From Tetracentron sinense (taxonomy: Eukaryota; Streptophyta; Magnoliopsida; Trochodendrales; Trochodendraceae), in the NCBI GenBank assembly GCA_015143295.1, contig CM026556.1:22382547-22446546 (forward strand): 64,000 bases of DNA, given 5' to 3'. This document shows, piece by piece, positions 1 through 10,964 of this stretch. A program made the position numbers and the translations under genes. A model generated the notes under the pieces. That model saw only the letters and a program-made list of their open reading frames with translations. It was not told where the DNA came from and ran no database searches. Within the stretch, counting starts at the first letter, position 1. Each line of letters begins with the position of its first letter.

Positions 1-779
1 TTGATGTGGCGGTTCAATTTTTTTGAGATGTACTGGAATCCGCTTTGCTTCCTCTGATCTTGTTCATACAAGCATCTATGGTTCGATAGCTTGACCTCTC
101 ATATTGTATCGTATTTCTTCAATGTGTGAATGATCAAGCTTCGAATGGTGGCATTGCCCATGTCTTTGACTGCAAGATGTCTATCTTGATGATACCCCAA
201 TCTGCTTAGTGAATGCTCTGCTTGTATTGACGACTGGAAGCTTGAAATTGAGGGAGCGGATTGAGTGTTTCAAGAGATCATGCAAGCATACTGCAGGTAG
301 TGTTCGTGCGGCCTCAACACTTGGCTCAGCAAGGTGCTAATCTTTGCATGCTTAGGGTCATTATTGAGTTTTCTCTTACTTGGTTTGACTCAGCGAGGTC
401 GAGGGTCTCTTTTCGGGAGGTCCCTTTTTCTTGCTCATTGACATATGCTGCCCCTGGGTACTATGAAATTGAAGTGGATGGCTTGGTGAATGTTTGGGCA
501 ATTTCTCATTAGACCAACAAGCTTAGTTAGCATGAGAAATAATTTTTTGCTTCAAATCACTAACTCTTTCAGAGAAGATTTGTAACATTATGAGCCTTTC
601 GGGCAGTTTGCAAAAAGGTTGAGTCATGCTTAGAAAAAGAGTACCATTTTATAGAAAAGGACTATAAAAGGCTTGACTTAAAAAAAGTGAATTTTTACAG
701 ACTTCCTTGACCACTAGGGCCAACAAAAAAACAAAAAGAAATTTGAACGGACGAAGTTTGAAACGTGGTCTGATCAATC
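1..779. other. Interior of the Tat element, no recognisable gene
   Basis: This stretch lies downstream of the gag-like ORF in the minus-strand element, where the gag-protease junction and protease would be expected. Short open frames occur on both strands but none shows a domain I can name. It is best read as decayed internal sequence. Confidence 0.4.
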
Positions 780-1319
780 TCACAGGAGCAAGCTTGTTGG
801 TGATGCTTTAATCATCTCTTCTGCCTTGGGAGCTTGAATGGCACAGAGCAGCTCATTGGTTTGAATGGATGGGCTTGTCTTGGTAAAAGGGTACCCAATT
901 CCAAGGATGATATCTGGTCCAATTATAATGTCACCTTGGTCGATTAAATCCTGGACTACATGCTTCAAAAGCATACATCGGTCAGTGCCATGCCCAATGG
1001 CTTGATGGAATGAACAATACTGGTCCATGCGAAAACTGGGTGATGGACGGGTTGGTGGTGGTGTAGGATCTCGAGGTTGAACCAGGTTTTTCTGTATAAG
1101 CAAGGGCAAAAGTTGGTTGAGCTTACACGGTAGTGGAGTAAAGTTTCTGGGTAACGTCCGCACTTGTTGTGGTATGAGAACCTGGTTTTGGTTTTGCCCC
1201 TGTACTTCTTGGAATCCATTCAGAATATAAGCGACGTCACTTAGAAGGGCTCTAAGTTCTTCTCTGCAAAAGGTTTCTATGACTCCCTCGTGATCATTTG
1301 ATGCTTCACCACGCTCCAT
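780..1319 (-). pseudogene. gag C-terminal part of Tat-type gypsy element
   Basis: The 179-residue open frame carries the pattern YCSFHQAIGHGTDRC followed by LKHVVQDLIDQG (about residues 101-130). This Y-C-x-x-H...GH-x-T-x-x-C, L-K-x-x-(V/I)-x-x-L-I motif sits near the C-terminus of gag in Tat/Ogre-type gypsy elements, upstream of the protease. The same pattern recurs in the plus-strand Tat element at 33,487-33,732 (CPYYRIISHKINDC). The N-terminal gag domain is not seen between here and the primer-binding site. It is a fossil fragment; family assignment is from the motif only. Confidence 0.7.
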
Positions 1320-2039
1320 TTCTTCAGATGATTGCCTTTAGATCTGTCACTCGAGGAAGAGTAAGAACTGAGAACATAGAGCGAGTTGACGCAGGACACG
1401 AGACTCAAAAGATGAAATGATGGTGTAAGTGATGACATGATAACTTAAAGGATGATACACGGCATGCATGACATAGAAGATGACGAGAGCATGCAAACAA
1501 ATGTGAGATGGTGATATACAGAATGATGATGATCATGCACAAGATATGTTTCAAGACACGTTGATGGACCCTTTATGCAAATGAACAACATCCTGTTTAT
1601 ACAATGATGAAGATATGGATGCTGAGTGTTGTGTGCTTGGGCCGGATCCTATTACTGATCTTTCAGTAAAAGGGTAACAAAATCAAGCGACTGTGATATG
1701 CCCCTGGGAATAATTGCTGGCATTGTTAGTTCATAGCCAGGGGGAATCCCTGCGGCTTGATGAGCTTACCCAATTTGAAGGATCAGTTGCCGATGTGATA
1801 CTGCATGCAAGTGGATCAGACTTAACTAAGCCTAATGCATGATGATGCGATCAAGATATGCATATGATGAACTGAATTTTTAAACAGAATGAATTTGAAT
1901 TTGAAATTTGAAAGAAATGACTGAGTTAAACTCATGATGAATGATAATGTCATCGAATGAATTTGAATCTTGATAGAAACAAATAAGAATAAATTTGAAT
2001 GCAATTGATTGAATGTGAATTAGTCAAAATGAATTTGAC

Positions 2040-2500
2040 TAAAAAAACAATACCTAAGTTTGATGTAAACTTAGATAAAGAATAGTGATGAAATGAATTG
2101 AAATTGATTGAATATGAATTGACCAAAATGAGTTTTGGTAAAAACCTGAATTAAATGGAAACTCAGATGATGAATATGGATGATGTAGACAAGTGGGTGG
2201 AAAATTAATCAAAATAAATTTTGACCAAAAAAAACCTGAGTTAGATGTAACTCAGAAGATGGATGGGTTGGTATGGATTGGATATTAATCAAAATAAATT
2301 TTGACTAAAAAAAAACCTGAGTTAGATGTAACTCAGAAGATGGATGGTGACATGGATTGACCAAAATAAATTTTGATTAAAAAACCTGAGTTAGATGTAA
2401 CTCAGAAAATGGATGGGTTGGTATGGATTGGATATTAATCAAAATAAATTTTGACTAAAAACCTGAGTTTAGATGTAAACTCAAAAAATTCATGACACTG
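2040..2500 (-). repeat. Tandem repeat (units of about 67-97 bp) in the Tat leader
   Basis: About six units share the block AACCTGAGTTAGATGTAAC, then CAGAAGATGGATGG, then AATCAAAATAAATTTTGAC. Unit length varies because of small internal gains. It lies in the untranslated leader of the minus-strand Tat element. Flanking leader DNA (1320-2039 and 2501-3430) shows no gene. Confidence 0.8.
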
Positions 2501-3433
2501 ATAGGAATTGAGATACGAAATTGAATGAATTGAATTGAAAGAATTAACATATTTTAAGGGTGAGCTAATTCAACGTGTGTAACCCATTGGGGTGAGTGGA
2601 TAGGAGTCCATTTCATTTATCTGGGTTGTAAGAAACCAGAGCCCAAATGGGTTAAGATAAAACTGACAAAAGGAGAGTCTATACAACTCATTTTAGTGTG
2701 GGTTGGCTGGTTGCCCCTTGACCAGTTTGATCTAGGGTATTAGCCTCACATATGAGTTGAGTTGGCTAAGAAGGGTTAGGGTCCACACCTATCTAACATC
2801 AAATTGGGCTCACACAAGCTCCAAAATAGGTTAGGTATAGGGATAAGGAAATCCTTATATCTAAGCAGAAATGAGGGAGCAGCTTAAACCAAGAGCAGAA
2901 TAGGAATAAGATTGTCCCACCTGATGGGTAGCTCTTGGTTTATGCCCAAATAGTGATTTATAATCTACATGCTTATGCTGGTGTATGCAGGGTTTTGACT
3001 ATAAGGTTAAGAAGCACTTGACCGTATATGCGACTCCCCGGTATAGAACATACCTGAAAAGGGATGATTGGTGCAAGTGGGAAAGACCAATTGCGTTAAC
3101 CGGAGATAACCATCTCTCGGTCTACAACCAGTACTTTCCACAGATCTTTGGGCTCCAGCATCGGGGATAACCATCCCTCGATTGTAAGCTTACCGGATCC
3201 AGCTAGGTAGGTGAAAGGTTTTTATTCTAATATGCAATGAATATGAATGCATCAATCAAAATCAAGCAATGAATAAAAATGGAACCCTAGGCATGTCGCT
3301 AAGTTTTGCAAACAAATGTCCGAGGTTTTAATTAAAATGAATGAAATAACATATCGATGAAATTGAAAGATTTTGATGTGGTTTCCGGTATTTGATTCAG
3401 ACTTAGATTTTGGCTTGAATACTGCTCTGCGAA

Positions 3434-3446
3434 ACCAGAGTCGCCA
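3434..3446 (-). other. Primer binding site of the Tat element
   Basis: On the minus strand the LTR ends ...TACTCACA and, after a two-base spacer GC, TGGCGACTCTGGT follows. TGG at two bases inside the LTR is the normal start of a tRNA 3'-end complement, and this TGGCGACTC form is one I know from Tat/Ogre elements. The tRNA identity is not asserted. Confidence 0.65.
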
Positions 3447-3964
3447 GCTGTGAGTACCTGGATTTTACCCTACCTTCCCGATCAGGATAAATCCCAATAA
3501 GGAATGGTGATAAATTGTAATTGAGTTGTGAGTCGCCACCTATCTAATTCTGAGGGAAATAAGTCCCTGAATTTGTTGGAGAAGGCATGGTCTAGAAATC
3601 AGAGGTCAGGGTAACGGATTCATTTGAGTTAGGGGAAGGTGTTAGGCACCCCTAAACTCCCATCCGGAGATGGTTACCTACTCTCTAAGTCTGAATCAAA
3701 TAAAGGAAACCGTATAAGAAACTTGCAATTCGATCTATATGCTGAGCAATGTAATATTGACTGAAATAAATGAATTGAGAGGGATAGGGTAGAAATGGAA
3801 TAAAGATTCTATCCTAGGAGAGTTGAACCTGATCAGGGTTGCCTACGTATCCACAGTTAGTGGAATCAAGCTACACGTAGTTCCGGAGTAGATTGATGGT
3901 TTGATTTGATTTGATTGGATTGGATTGTGGGTGATTGAAAGGTTTGAGGGTTTTTGCTCTTATT

Positions 3965-4870
3965 TGATGAGCGAGGTGGCCTTTTAAGCTCGTGTTGAGG
4001 AGTGAGGTGGCCTTTTTAGCTCGTGCTGAGGAGCAAGGTAGCCTTTTAAGCTCGTGCTGAGGAGCGAAAGGTTGAAGGATTTGATTTGATGGATTTCGCT
4101 GATCTGGGAGCGAAATGGCCTTTTAAGCTCGTGCTGAGGAGCGATGGGGCAGTTTAAGCTCGTGCTGAGGAGCCTGACGATGTGGGTATTTGAACAGGAT
4201 TTGAACTGAGGCTCTAACAAGGGATTAAGAATAGATAGGGTTTCACTAGAGCTTAACTAGAGTGTACCTAGGGTTAACTAGGGCTTAATCAGGGTTTACC
4301 TAGGGTTAACTAGGGCTTAATCAGGGTTTACTAGAGTTAATTGGATTTAACTGGGGTTAACTGGTATGACTAGGGTTAACTAGAGTTAACTGGGATTAAC
4401 TAGGGTTAACTAGGTTTAACTGGGATTAACTGGGTTTAACTGAGTTTAACTGGGATTAACTATGGTTAACTGGGTTTAACTGGGGTTAACTAGAGTTAAC
4501 TGGGTAGAGGTTCAACTAGGCGAAACAGGTTTTGAACCGGGATTTGGGCAGGGGTTCGACTAGGCGAGGCTAGTTTTGGAACCGGGATTTGGGCAGAGGT
4601 TCGACTAGGCGAGGCTAGTTTTGGAACCGGGATTTGGGCAGAGGTTCAACTAGGCGAGACTAATTTTGAACTGGGATTTGGGCAGAGGTTCGACAGGGTA
4701 AGCCGGGTTTAAATAAAACCGGGCAAGGGTTTGACAGGGTAAGCCGGGTTTAAATAAAACCGGGCAAGGGTTTGACAGGGTAAGCCGGGTTTAAGTAAAA
4801 CCGGGCAGGGGTTTGACAGGGTAAGCCGGGTTTAAGTAAAACCGGGCAGGGGTTTGACAGGGTAAGCCGT
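3965..4870 (-). repeat. Four different minisatellite blocks inside the Tat LTR
   Basis: Four back-to-back tandem arrays with unrelated units: about 32 bp (GAGGAGCGAGGTGGCC type), 11-13 bp (GGGTTAACTA type, about 20 copies), about 50 bp (GAGGTTCGACTAGGCGAG type, four copies) and about 41 bp (GACAGGGTAAGCCGGGTTTA type, four to five copies). All lie downstream of the TATA box, that is within the transcribed part of the LTR. Confidence 0.8.
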
Positions 4871-5104
4871 CTAAGTATAAAAAATAATAAAATAATTATA
4901 CTAAGAAAGGACAAAGCAAACGTCAGAGTTTCGGCGATTTTACCTTCCGGGAATCCCAAAAAGGTCTCTGAATTAAGTGCTCCCGAGAACGATTCTTCGA
5001 AATCAAGTTCCCGGGATCGCCGACGCCAAAAAGAGGTCGTGAAAGAGGAGAGAGAAGAGAGCAAGACTTGTGGGAATGAGTTAGAATGAAGGAAGAGGGG
5101 TAGG

Positions 5105-5377
5105 ATATTTATAGGAAGCAAAAACAAGGGGGGCGCTACTTGAAGTAGCGCCCCTTTTGGATAAAAACCCCAAACAGTAGGTGGTTGTGAACAGTGCGGC
5201 GGCAAAATCGGGTCGACATTGAGGGGGCGCTACTTGAAGTAGCGCCCCTTTTCATTTTTTCCGGAAACGCCTACCAACACTGCAAAAAAAACGGGGTTCA
5301 CTTGGGGCGCTACTTGAAGTAGCACCCATCCAATAATCGGGCAAAAACAGGCGGAGCGCTACTTGAAGTAGCGCTCC
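5105..5377 (-). promoter_or_regulatory. Tat LTR promoter: TATA box and four 25-bp palindromes
   Basis: On the minus strand CCTATAAATATCC (5104-5116) is a good TATA box. Directly upstream are four copies of a 25-bp dyad with 12-bp arms and a one-base centre, core GGGCGCTACTTGAAGTAGCG, at 5130-5154, 5224-5248, 5304-5328 and 5353-5377. The first two are perfect, the third has one unpaired position, and the fourth differs from the others by a paired change in both arms (GGGG/CCCC to GGAG/CTCC). Function as a protein-binding enhancer is inferred from position and symmetry. Confidence 0.6.
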
Positions 5378-5873
5378 CATTTAAGGGCTTTAAAAACTTA
5401 TTTTTTTATTTTTTTGTTGACTTTTGACTTGCCACGTGTCATACCCAAGATAATTCATTTGTTTTAAGCCTGTTTTGACCCCAAAAATAGTCTAAATTGC
5501 GCCGATAAAATCCAGAAAAATATTTTAGATCAAACATGGATTTTTCGATACTTTTCAGGGGTATTTTGGTCATTTTACGCTTTAAGGGTATTTCGGTCAA
5601 TTTTAAGTGTTTAAGTCCGATTTAACTCCAAAAATTACCAAAAATTACCAAAAAATTTATAAAATCATTTTAAACAAAATGATAGCTTTTTAGCACTTTT
5701 TTAGGGGTATTTTGGTCATTTTTTACCCTTGGGCCATTTTGGTCAATTTTTTACTTGAGGGGTGTTTTTCGGAATCGATGCACGTGGCAAGAGGGTTTTA
5801 AAAAAGAGATTTTTTCAAGGGTTTTTAGAGGTGTGCAAAGAGATAAAGGGGGTGCAAAATTGGGGTGTTTACA

Positions 5874-6348
5874 CCACCATAGCAGTCCTATTATTATCGC
5901 AGTGGATATAACTTGGGTCACTCGAACACAACTTAAATATTCATGCCGCCTCTCTTCTAGGCCTCTCTTAAAAAGAATGGAAAATTGTTGCCACCAAGTT
6001 GCTCCCCATTCCCTTGTATCAAATGTACCCTGAATCTCCGGATCGCCCTCAATTAGCACGGTTTTAAGAAGCTTCTTCTTCTCCAAGTGTGAAACTCTTG
6101 TTTTATTCGCCCTCACAAGATACTGCAACGGACATACTAAGCAATTTATGCCAAGTAACCTCCTCATAAACAGTGGAAAAACTAGCACCAATTACTAACG
6201 TCATGGACATCCACAGGGGATGGCATTCCATCTTGTATTTCAGGTTTCCTGCTTCCGAGCAAAACTTTATTATCCAATTCTGATGGAATTCATTTTTCAT
6301 TCATGTTCCCATTCGCAAGATCCATTAGAAACTCTACCGGGTTCTTGG
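5874..6348 (-). pseudogene. ABCG half-transporter gene fragment (host gene, broken)
   Basis: Read on the minus strand, the segment gives VEFLMDLANGN near its start, then an EIQDGMPSPVDVHD-like stretch, TRVSHLEKKKLL, and GATWWQQFSILFKRGLEERRHEY followed by QVISTAIIIGLLWW. This matches the linker between the nucleotide-binding domain and the first membrane helix of plant ABCG (WBC) half-transporters such as the ABCG9/14/21 group. The reading frame has internal stops and at least one shift, for example between the SPVDVHD and TRVSHLE parts. Both ends stop exactly at Tat LTRs of opposite orientation, so the rest of the gene is displaced or lost. No ATP-binding motifs are present in this piece. 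Confidence 0.75.
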
Positions 6349-6443
6349 TGTAAGCACCCCATTTTTGCACCCCTGTACCATCTCTCCCTCTCTCTCGAAG
6401 CTCCAAACTCCAAGTCCATCAAGACCCAGGTCTTACCCCTAAC

Positions 6444-6990
6444 TAGGGCTGTATTCGGGCAGGGCTTGGCCAAGCCCGGCTCGGCTCGGCTCGGCTTGAA
6501 GTAGTTTGATCGAGGCCCGAAGCCCGGCTCAGCCCGAAAACAGGTTCGATTGTGTGGCCCGAAGCTCGGCTCGAAAAAAAAAATTGGCCTGAAGCCCGGC
6601 TCGGCCCGAATTGATTCAAGCTCAAGCCGGGCTTGGCTTGGCTCGAGCTTGGCTTGAATCCTTTTCTTTTTTTAAAAAAAATAAAATTTTATATTATTTA
6701 TATATATATAATAATGATATGTATAAATAATATATATATATATATATATATTTATTTAAAATAATTTTCGAGCCGAACCGAGTTCGGGCCGAGCCAAACC
6801 TCAATCGAGTTGAACTTCGAGCCTGGCCGAGCCACACAGGGGTGGGCTTGAGCTTGGCTTGAATTAGCTTTTGGGCTTTTTTTTTAGGCTTGGCTTAGCT
6901 TGTTCGAGCCCAAAATTTCGGGCCGATCTCGAGTGGAACCGGGCCGAGCCGAGCCGCACCAACGGGCCAATCGGGCTTTGTGCAGCCCTA
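6444..6990. mobile_element. hAT-type MITE with 8-bp target duplication
   Basis: Terminal inverted repeat TAGGGCTG...CAGCCCTA and a perfect 8-bp duplication CCCCTAAC on both sides (6436-6443 and 6991-6998). The 547-bp interior is built from inverted and direct AAGCCCGGCTCGGCTCGG-like motifs around an AT-rich centre with a TA microsatellite (about 6700-6760). No coding capacity. The 8-bp duplication and TAGGG ends are diagnostic of hAT-superfamily non-autonomous elements. It is inserted in the plus-strand Tat LTR and is therefore younger. Confidence 0.92.
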
Positions 6991-7619
6991 CCCCTAACCC
7001 AACCAAACCTCTAAACCAAACTCTAAATCTAACATGAGGGCCAGGCCTGTCAACCAACTCAAAACTCCAGCCAAAGACCAAAAAACCCGAGACCAGTTCC
7101 TCATGGGCCATAACATCGGCCCATATACCCAAAGAGGCCCTATAGCCCGTCAAATTAAAATTTTAAAAAGTTCTAGGCATGTCAGTAATGACGTTACCGA
7201 CATTTCCATTTTTCACTACGTGAAAAAGCGCGAAAAATGACGGACCAAAGCTGTCGTTTCTATATATTTACAATAGCCCTTGGCCGTCGTGGAGGCCGTG
7301 GAGGTTGGGGACGTAGTTTCCCAAAAACGACGGCCGTTAGCTGTCGTTTATTGGTCGGGAAAAACGATAGCGTACAGCTGTCGTAAAATTATACAATAGC
7401 TATAGGCCGTCGTTTATTCTGTAATTTTCTTTTTTTTTAATTATTATTACTATAAATAAACGACAGTAGCCGTCGTTTTTCAAGAATGTTTTTTTAAAAA
7501 ATATCTGTTTTATCCCTACCGAACGTGTCATTTTACCTGCCAAATCAGTTTTAACCTGCAAAATCATTTCTAAAAAATTACAACCTATCACATCCAACTT
7601 TCTTCTATCATCATCTCTA

Positions 7620-8990
7620 CATAATCATTAATGACAGATAATTTAACCACAAAAAATAATTACTTAACATATTTACATGCCAATACAGTTGTATCTAAGT
7701 ACCATAAAATAGTAAAATTTCAAAATGACAAAGTCAAATAAGTTGTACACAATATTTGAGCCAAATAATAGTTTCGCCAATGTTAACATCTCCAAGTGTT
7801 CCCTCCCTTTGATACAAATCTGTATTTGGATAATAGATGTCATCTACTATAATGTTATATATTTCAGAATGTTGTGCTGCATCTCCATGAATTCGTCCCA
7901 ATGCAACAATAGTTCCCCTAAAATTTTTTAATAAACACGTCCTGGAAATTAGGGGTGACTCGGGGAGAGCTGGCGAAGGCTGCCTTACCTACAAAAATTA
8001 AGAAGAGTCTATTTAAAAATAAAAATCGAAAGAAATCAATCAACGAGATTATTCTGCAAAGATATCATAAGAAGTAAGATAACAACAAATTTAATATTTA
8101 AGAAGAATACATTCCTAAACAAAACAAGCTTATATATGAAATGTCGGATTAATCTAATTGGAATTTTGATGGGGCCCAGACTCCTGAATGGGTAAATATG
8201 ACCCATTATATATTCGCTATATCGAATTCAAATAGCAATTTACTATTGATAGGTTTACAAATTTAAATATTAATACCATTGGATTTGGCTCCCTCTGTTG
8301 AAGGTTAGGAAATGTTAGATATTTCAACATGCACACTCTCACGGACTAGATCCCGACCAAATGTGGTGCTATGCACAGACTCTACGAATGGGACAAGCAT
8401 TGCTTCAAGTACAGCAAGTTTTAAAGCAAGGCCTTTGAATAGTTGAATCATGTACCCACCATTAATAGAAGCATCAAGAGGAACAAAGACAAATTAGTAA
8501 GGCCAGATCGTCAAAGATAGAATTTATAATAATGAGACATTCCATATTCAGCAAAAGTCTTCTAAGTAAAACACCCCCCCAATTCGTCAACACTCTACAC
8601 CTTTCAATATGAATTTTGTTGATCTAATAGATTATTTTGCTACCAATTGCATCAGAATAGACGCATGTTTTTTTGTTACTAATTGATGACAGTATTCCAT
8701 AGAGTTGTTCGTTATAATAAGTGGTGGTAACAATCATGGGACCATTAAGATGTCATACCTCATTATGGATGGCATTTTACGAATCGAACTCTTCACCTTT
8801 CATTCTCAATGGTTCATCTTTATTAGAAAAAAATATTATTTACTTACACACATAATTAAGGTGTTACCTTTTGGATCAAAGTATCTTATACTGGATCAGA
8901 CTCTAACATGATAAGAAGTCTCAATTCTAGAATCTTAAAACTTTTCATCTTTTGTAAAAGAAGTCTCTGAACCCAAATCTAATTTTATGG
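7620..8990. other. Interior of the CACTA element, no assignable gene
   Basis: AT-rich DNA. A minus-strand stretch at about 8310-8490 reads LFKGLALKLAVLEAMLVPFV and then ESVHSTTFGRDLVRESV. It is open for about 60 codons but I cannot place it in a family; it could be another captured exon or chance. Confidence 0.3.
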
Positions 8991-9520
8991 TTAAAATGTG
9001 ACTGATAATTTTGTGTGCTCACCTCGACACAAGGGATATAGGGGTTGTATCGCATCCTCCATTAACATCTTGAACTGAATATCCTCATGTGAATCAGCTG
9101 AAGCTTGACCGTCATCTTTATCATGAACTTCATTCAGGCATGTATTCATGTCATAGGGACTAACACGTCCAAATGTGTTATTCAACATGTCTGTCATTCT
9201 TGGGTACATTTCTTCATATTGATTACTAGTCGACGTACTAGGAATCCCAACATTGTCATCATTTATCAGAAATGGTTCTCCATGGTGGATCCATCTTGTG
9301 TACGACTTATCTATACCATCACAGATTAAATGCTCTGAGATAACTTCTAGGGTTTTTTTCCCATGTAGATTATGGCATTAACACAAGGACAACAATGCCA
9401 ATCAACACCCTTACAATTCTGTTTTGCGAATAATAGGAATGATGCAACACCTTCGAGGTATTCAAAAGGTATCCTCGGTGCTGTCATCCACTCCTTGCTT
9501 GGGGGGGTTGAAGAAGACAT
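8991..9520 (-). pseudogene. TNP2-type CACTA transposase, N-terminal fragment
   Basis: An ATG at 9518-9520 starts MSSSTPPSKEWMTAPRIP, followed by FEYLEGVASFLLFAK and WHCCPCVN. After a frameshift near the GGGAAAAAAACCC run the frame continues TLEVISEHLICDGIDKSY and TRWIHHGEPF. These match the transposase-associated domain (W-M, E-Y, G-V, C-P-C, H-L, G-I/F, Y-x-x-W, H-G-E) that precedes the TNP2 (transposase_21) domain. Then come MTDMLNNTFG and FKMLMEDAIQPLYP, the start of the TNP2 region. The catalytic part is not seen. The sequence between here and the left end (7620-8990) has no gene I recognise. Confidence 0.8.
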
Positions 9521-10007
9521 CTTCTAGTTAGCTGGGAAAAATTCAAAATGACATAAGAAACTTGGAATCTAATGTTCCCAATGATATAATTATATACTTG
9601 GGTATGGTTAGACCCTCTAGGTATTTATTTGTATTATATATTTTATTATATATATATATATATATATATATAAACATATATTGTAATAGGAGCAAACCAA
9701 AACAGGCAAAATAGGCACTCAGATAACTCATTCCTAGAGTAGAGTCATGTTCCTTGGTTTGTCCGTAAAACATTTGTTGAGTTGAGTCACATTTATTTGT
9801 GTCCCTACTACTCTTATGCCTTCAAGAATGTCATTAATCCAAGCACTCAAATAATTAAACAGCAAAGGAAAAAGATATAAGATGCATCAATCCAATTAAA
9901 AGCACAAAATCATGTTCCCTGCTTAGCAAGTTAAACAACTCACATTTCTCAATCTAAACAAAAAAAGTATCAGTTATTTAGTTAAGATGTTTACATTCAA
10001 AATAAAC

Positions 10008-10120
10008 CACTACGTGAAAATGCGCTAAAAATGACGGCCCATAGCCGTCGTTTCAAAGTATTTACGATAGTTATTAGTCGTCGCGTATTTCATAGTAACC
10101 ATCCTATAGCATCTAAATCT
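10008..10120 (+). mobile_element. Second CACTA-type left end nested in the CACTA element
   Basis: CACTACGTGAAAATGCGCTA followed by AAAATGACGGCCCATAGCCG repeats the first about 70 bp of the 7214 end with few differences. It is in the same orientation, so three related ends are present for one TTT duplication. It is either the remnant of a second element or an internal duplication. Confidence 0.7.
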
Positions 10121-10845
10121 TTTTTTGGGGTGTTTTACTAATGGGAATATTTGAGCGGAGTGTATTTGAGCCGAGCTGAGTCGAGCTTGGATTGAACATG
10201 CTTGAGCTTGCTCAAACAAGTTTGATCAAGCTTGAGTTCCGTTCAAGCTAAGCCAAGCTTAGGTTGGCTCAAATTTGATTCAAAAACTTATTTTGTTTAG
10301 TTTTACATGATATTAATAAAAAAATTTATTAATAAATTATAATACATGAAACTACAAAGAATAATACAATCATACACAAAAATTAGATTTGGGGTAGTCT
10401 TTCTGCACAAAGAGTAGGTGAGCACGATAGGGCTCATGGATTCCTTTTTAAAACTTGGGTATAGAGGAATAATCCTAAACGCGGAGGGAATCAAGAAAAC
10501 CCTCATTTTAATTATTGGCAGACCCGAAAACAAAAATTTGGAATCGCAATTGGTCTGGCCACAAAGTCAGTTTAAGTATCCTTTAATACTAGTTAAAAAA
10601 ATTGAACTCTAGGGTTAAATTTTTTAAAATATTTTTTTTCTAAAAACAACGGTTACATGTATGAATTATAAAGGTGAATGAATCTTAACCACAGTTAATG
10701 AGAGAGGGACACATGGCAGTCTGTAGAGCATGGGCCAGATGGTTTTGGTCTGGCGAGGACGGGACCAAATCCCATATTTTGTGAAGAGATTTAGATGCTA
10801 TAGGATGGTTATAATACGGGAAACTAACAGTAAAACACCCCAAAA
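10096..10845. repeat. Inverted pair enclosing a decayed hAT-like MITE piece
   Basis: ACCATCCTATAGCATCTAAA (about 10,098) is inverted as TTTAGATGCTATAGGATGGT (about 10,790), and GGGGTGTTTTACT is inverted as AGTAAAACACCCC. Between them, 10,150-10,280 resembles the GAGCCGAGCTGAGTCGAGC composition of the hAT MITE at 6444-6990, and about 10,610-10,740 contains a copy of the dispersed GTGAATCTTAACCACAGTTA repeat. Confidence 0.5.
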
Positions 10846-10964
10846 ATTTACAGCCATGGAAATTTATACCATAACAAATTAATGGTTATGTCCCAATTTT
10901 CATGGTTATAATACATGCTCTAGAATATTTGACTAGTGAAAACCCTAGTCAAAACTAAGATGAG

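Larger units (their letters stand above)
1..5873 (-). mobile_element. Ty3/gypsy Tat-lineage (Ogre/Retand-like) LTR element, 5' part, broken
   Basis: A minus-strand element running off the left edge. Seen: a TG...CA long terminal repeat (3449-5873), a primer-binding-site-like TGGCGACTCTGG directly inside it, a long non-coding leader with tandem repeats, and a gag-like ORF at 780-1319. The LTR start TGTAAACACCCCAATTTTGC and the internal signature GGATACGTAGGCAACCC (minus strand, about 3838-3860) are features I associate with Tat-group LTRs. The second LTR and pol are outside the window, so age cannot be estimated from LTR divergence. The element is a fossil: coding capacity visible here is only a gag piece. 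Confidence 0.75.
3449..5873 (-). repeat. 5' LTR of the Tat element (about 2.4 kb)
   Basis: The LTR begins TGTAAACACCCC at 5873 on the minus strand and ends TACTCACA at 3449, next to the primer binding site. It is unusually structured. From its 5' end it holds a palindrome cluster (5130-5377), a TATA box (about 5105-5113), then 41-bp repeats (about 4690-4870), 50-bp repeats (about 4510-4700), a short-period GGTTAACTAG-type repeat (about 4240-4510), a 32-bp TTTTAAGCTCGTGCTGAGGA repeat (about 3970-4170) and the conserved segment with GGATACGTAGGCAACCC. Confidence 0.75.

Noticed and set aside
4240-4510. Interstitial telomere-like repeat
   Set aside because: The unit is GGGTTAACTA-like with 11-13 bp period, not TTTAGGG; it is one of several minisatellites in the LTR.
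5130-5377. Regularly spaced palindromic repeats resembling a small CRISPR array
   Set aside because: Plant nuclear context, unequal spacing (94, 80 and 49 bp), only four copies, and the location upstream of an LTR TATA box.
5353-5377. microRNA-type hairpin
   Set aside because: The arms are 12 bp with a one-base centre, too short and without a loop for a miRNA precursor.
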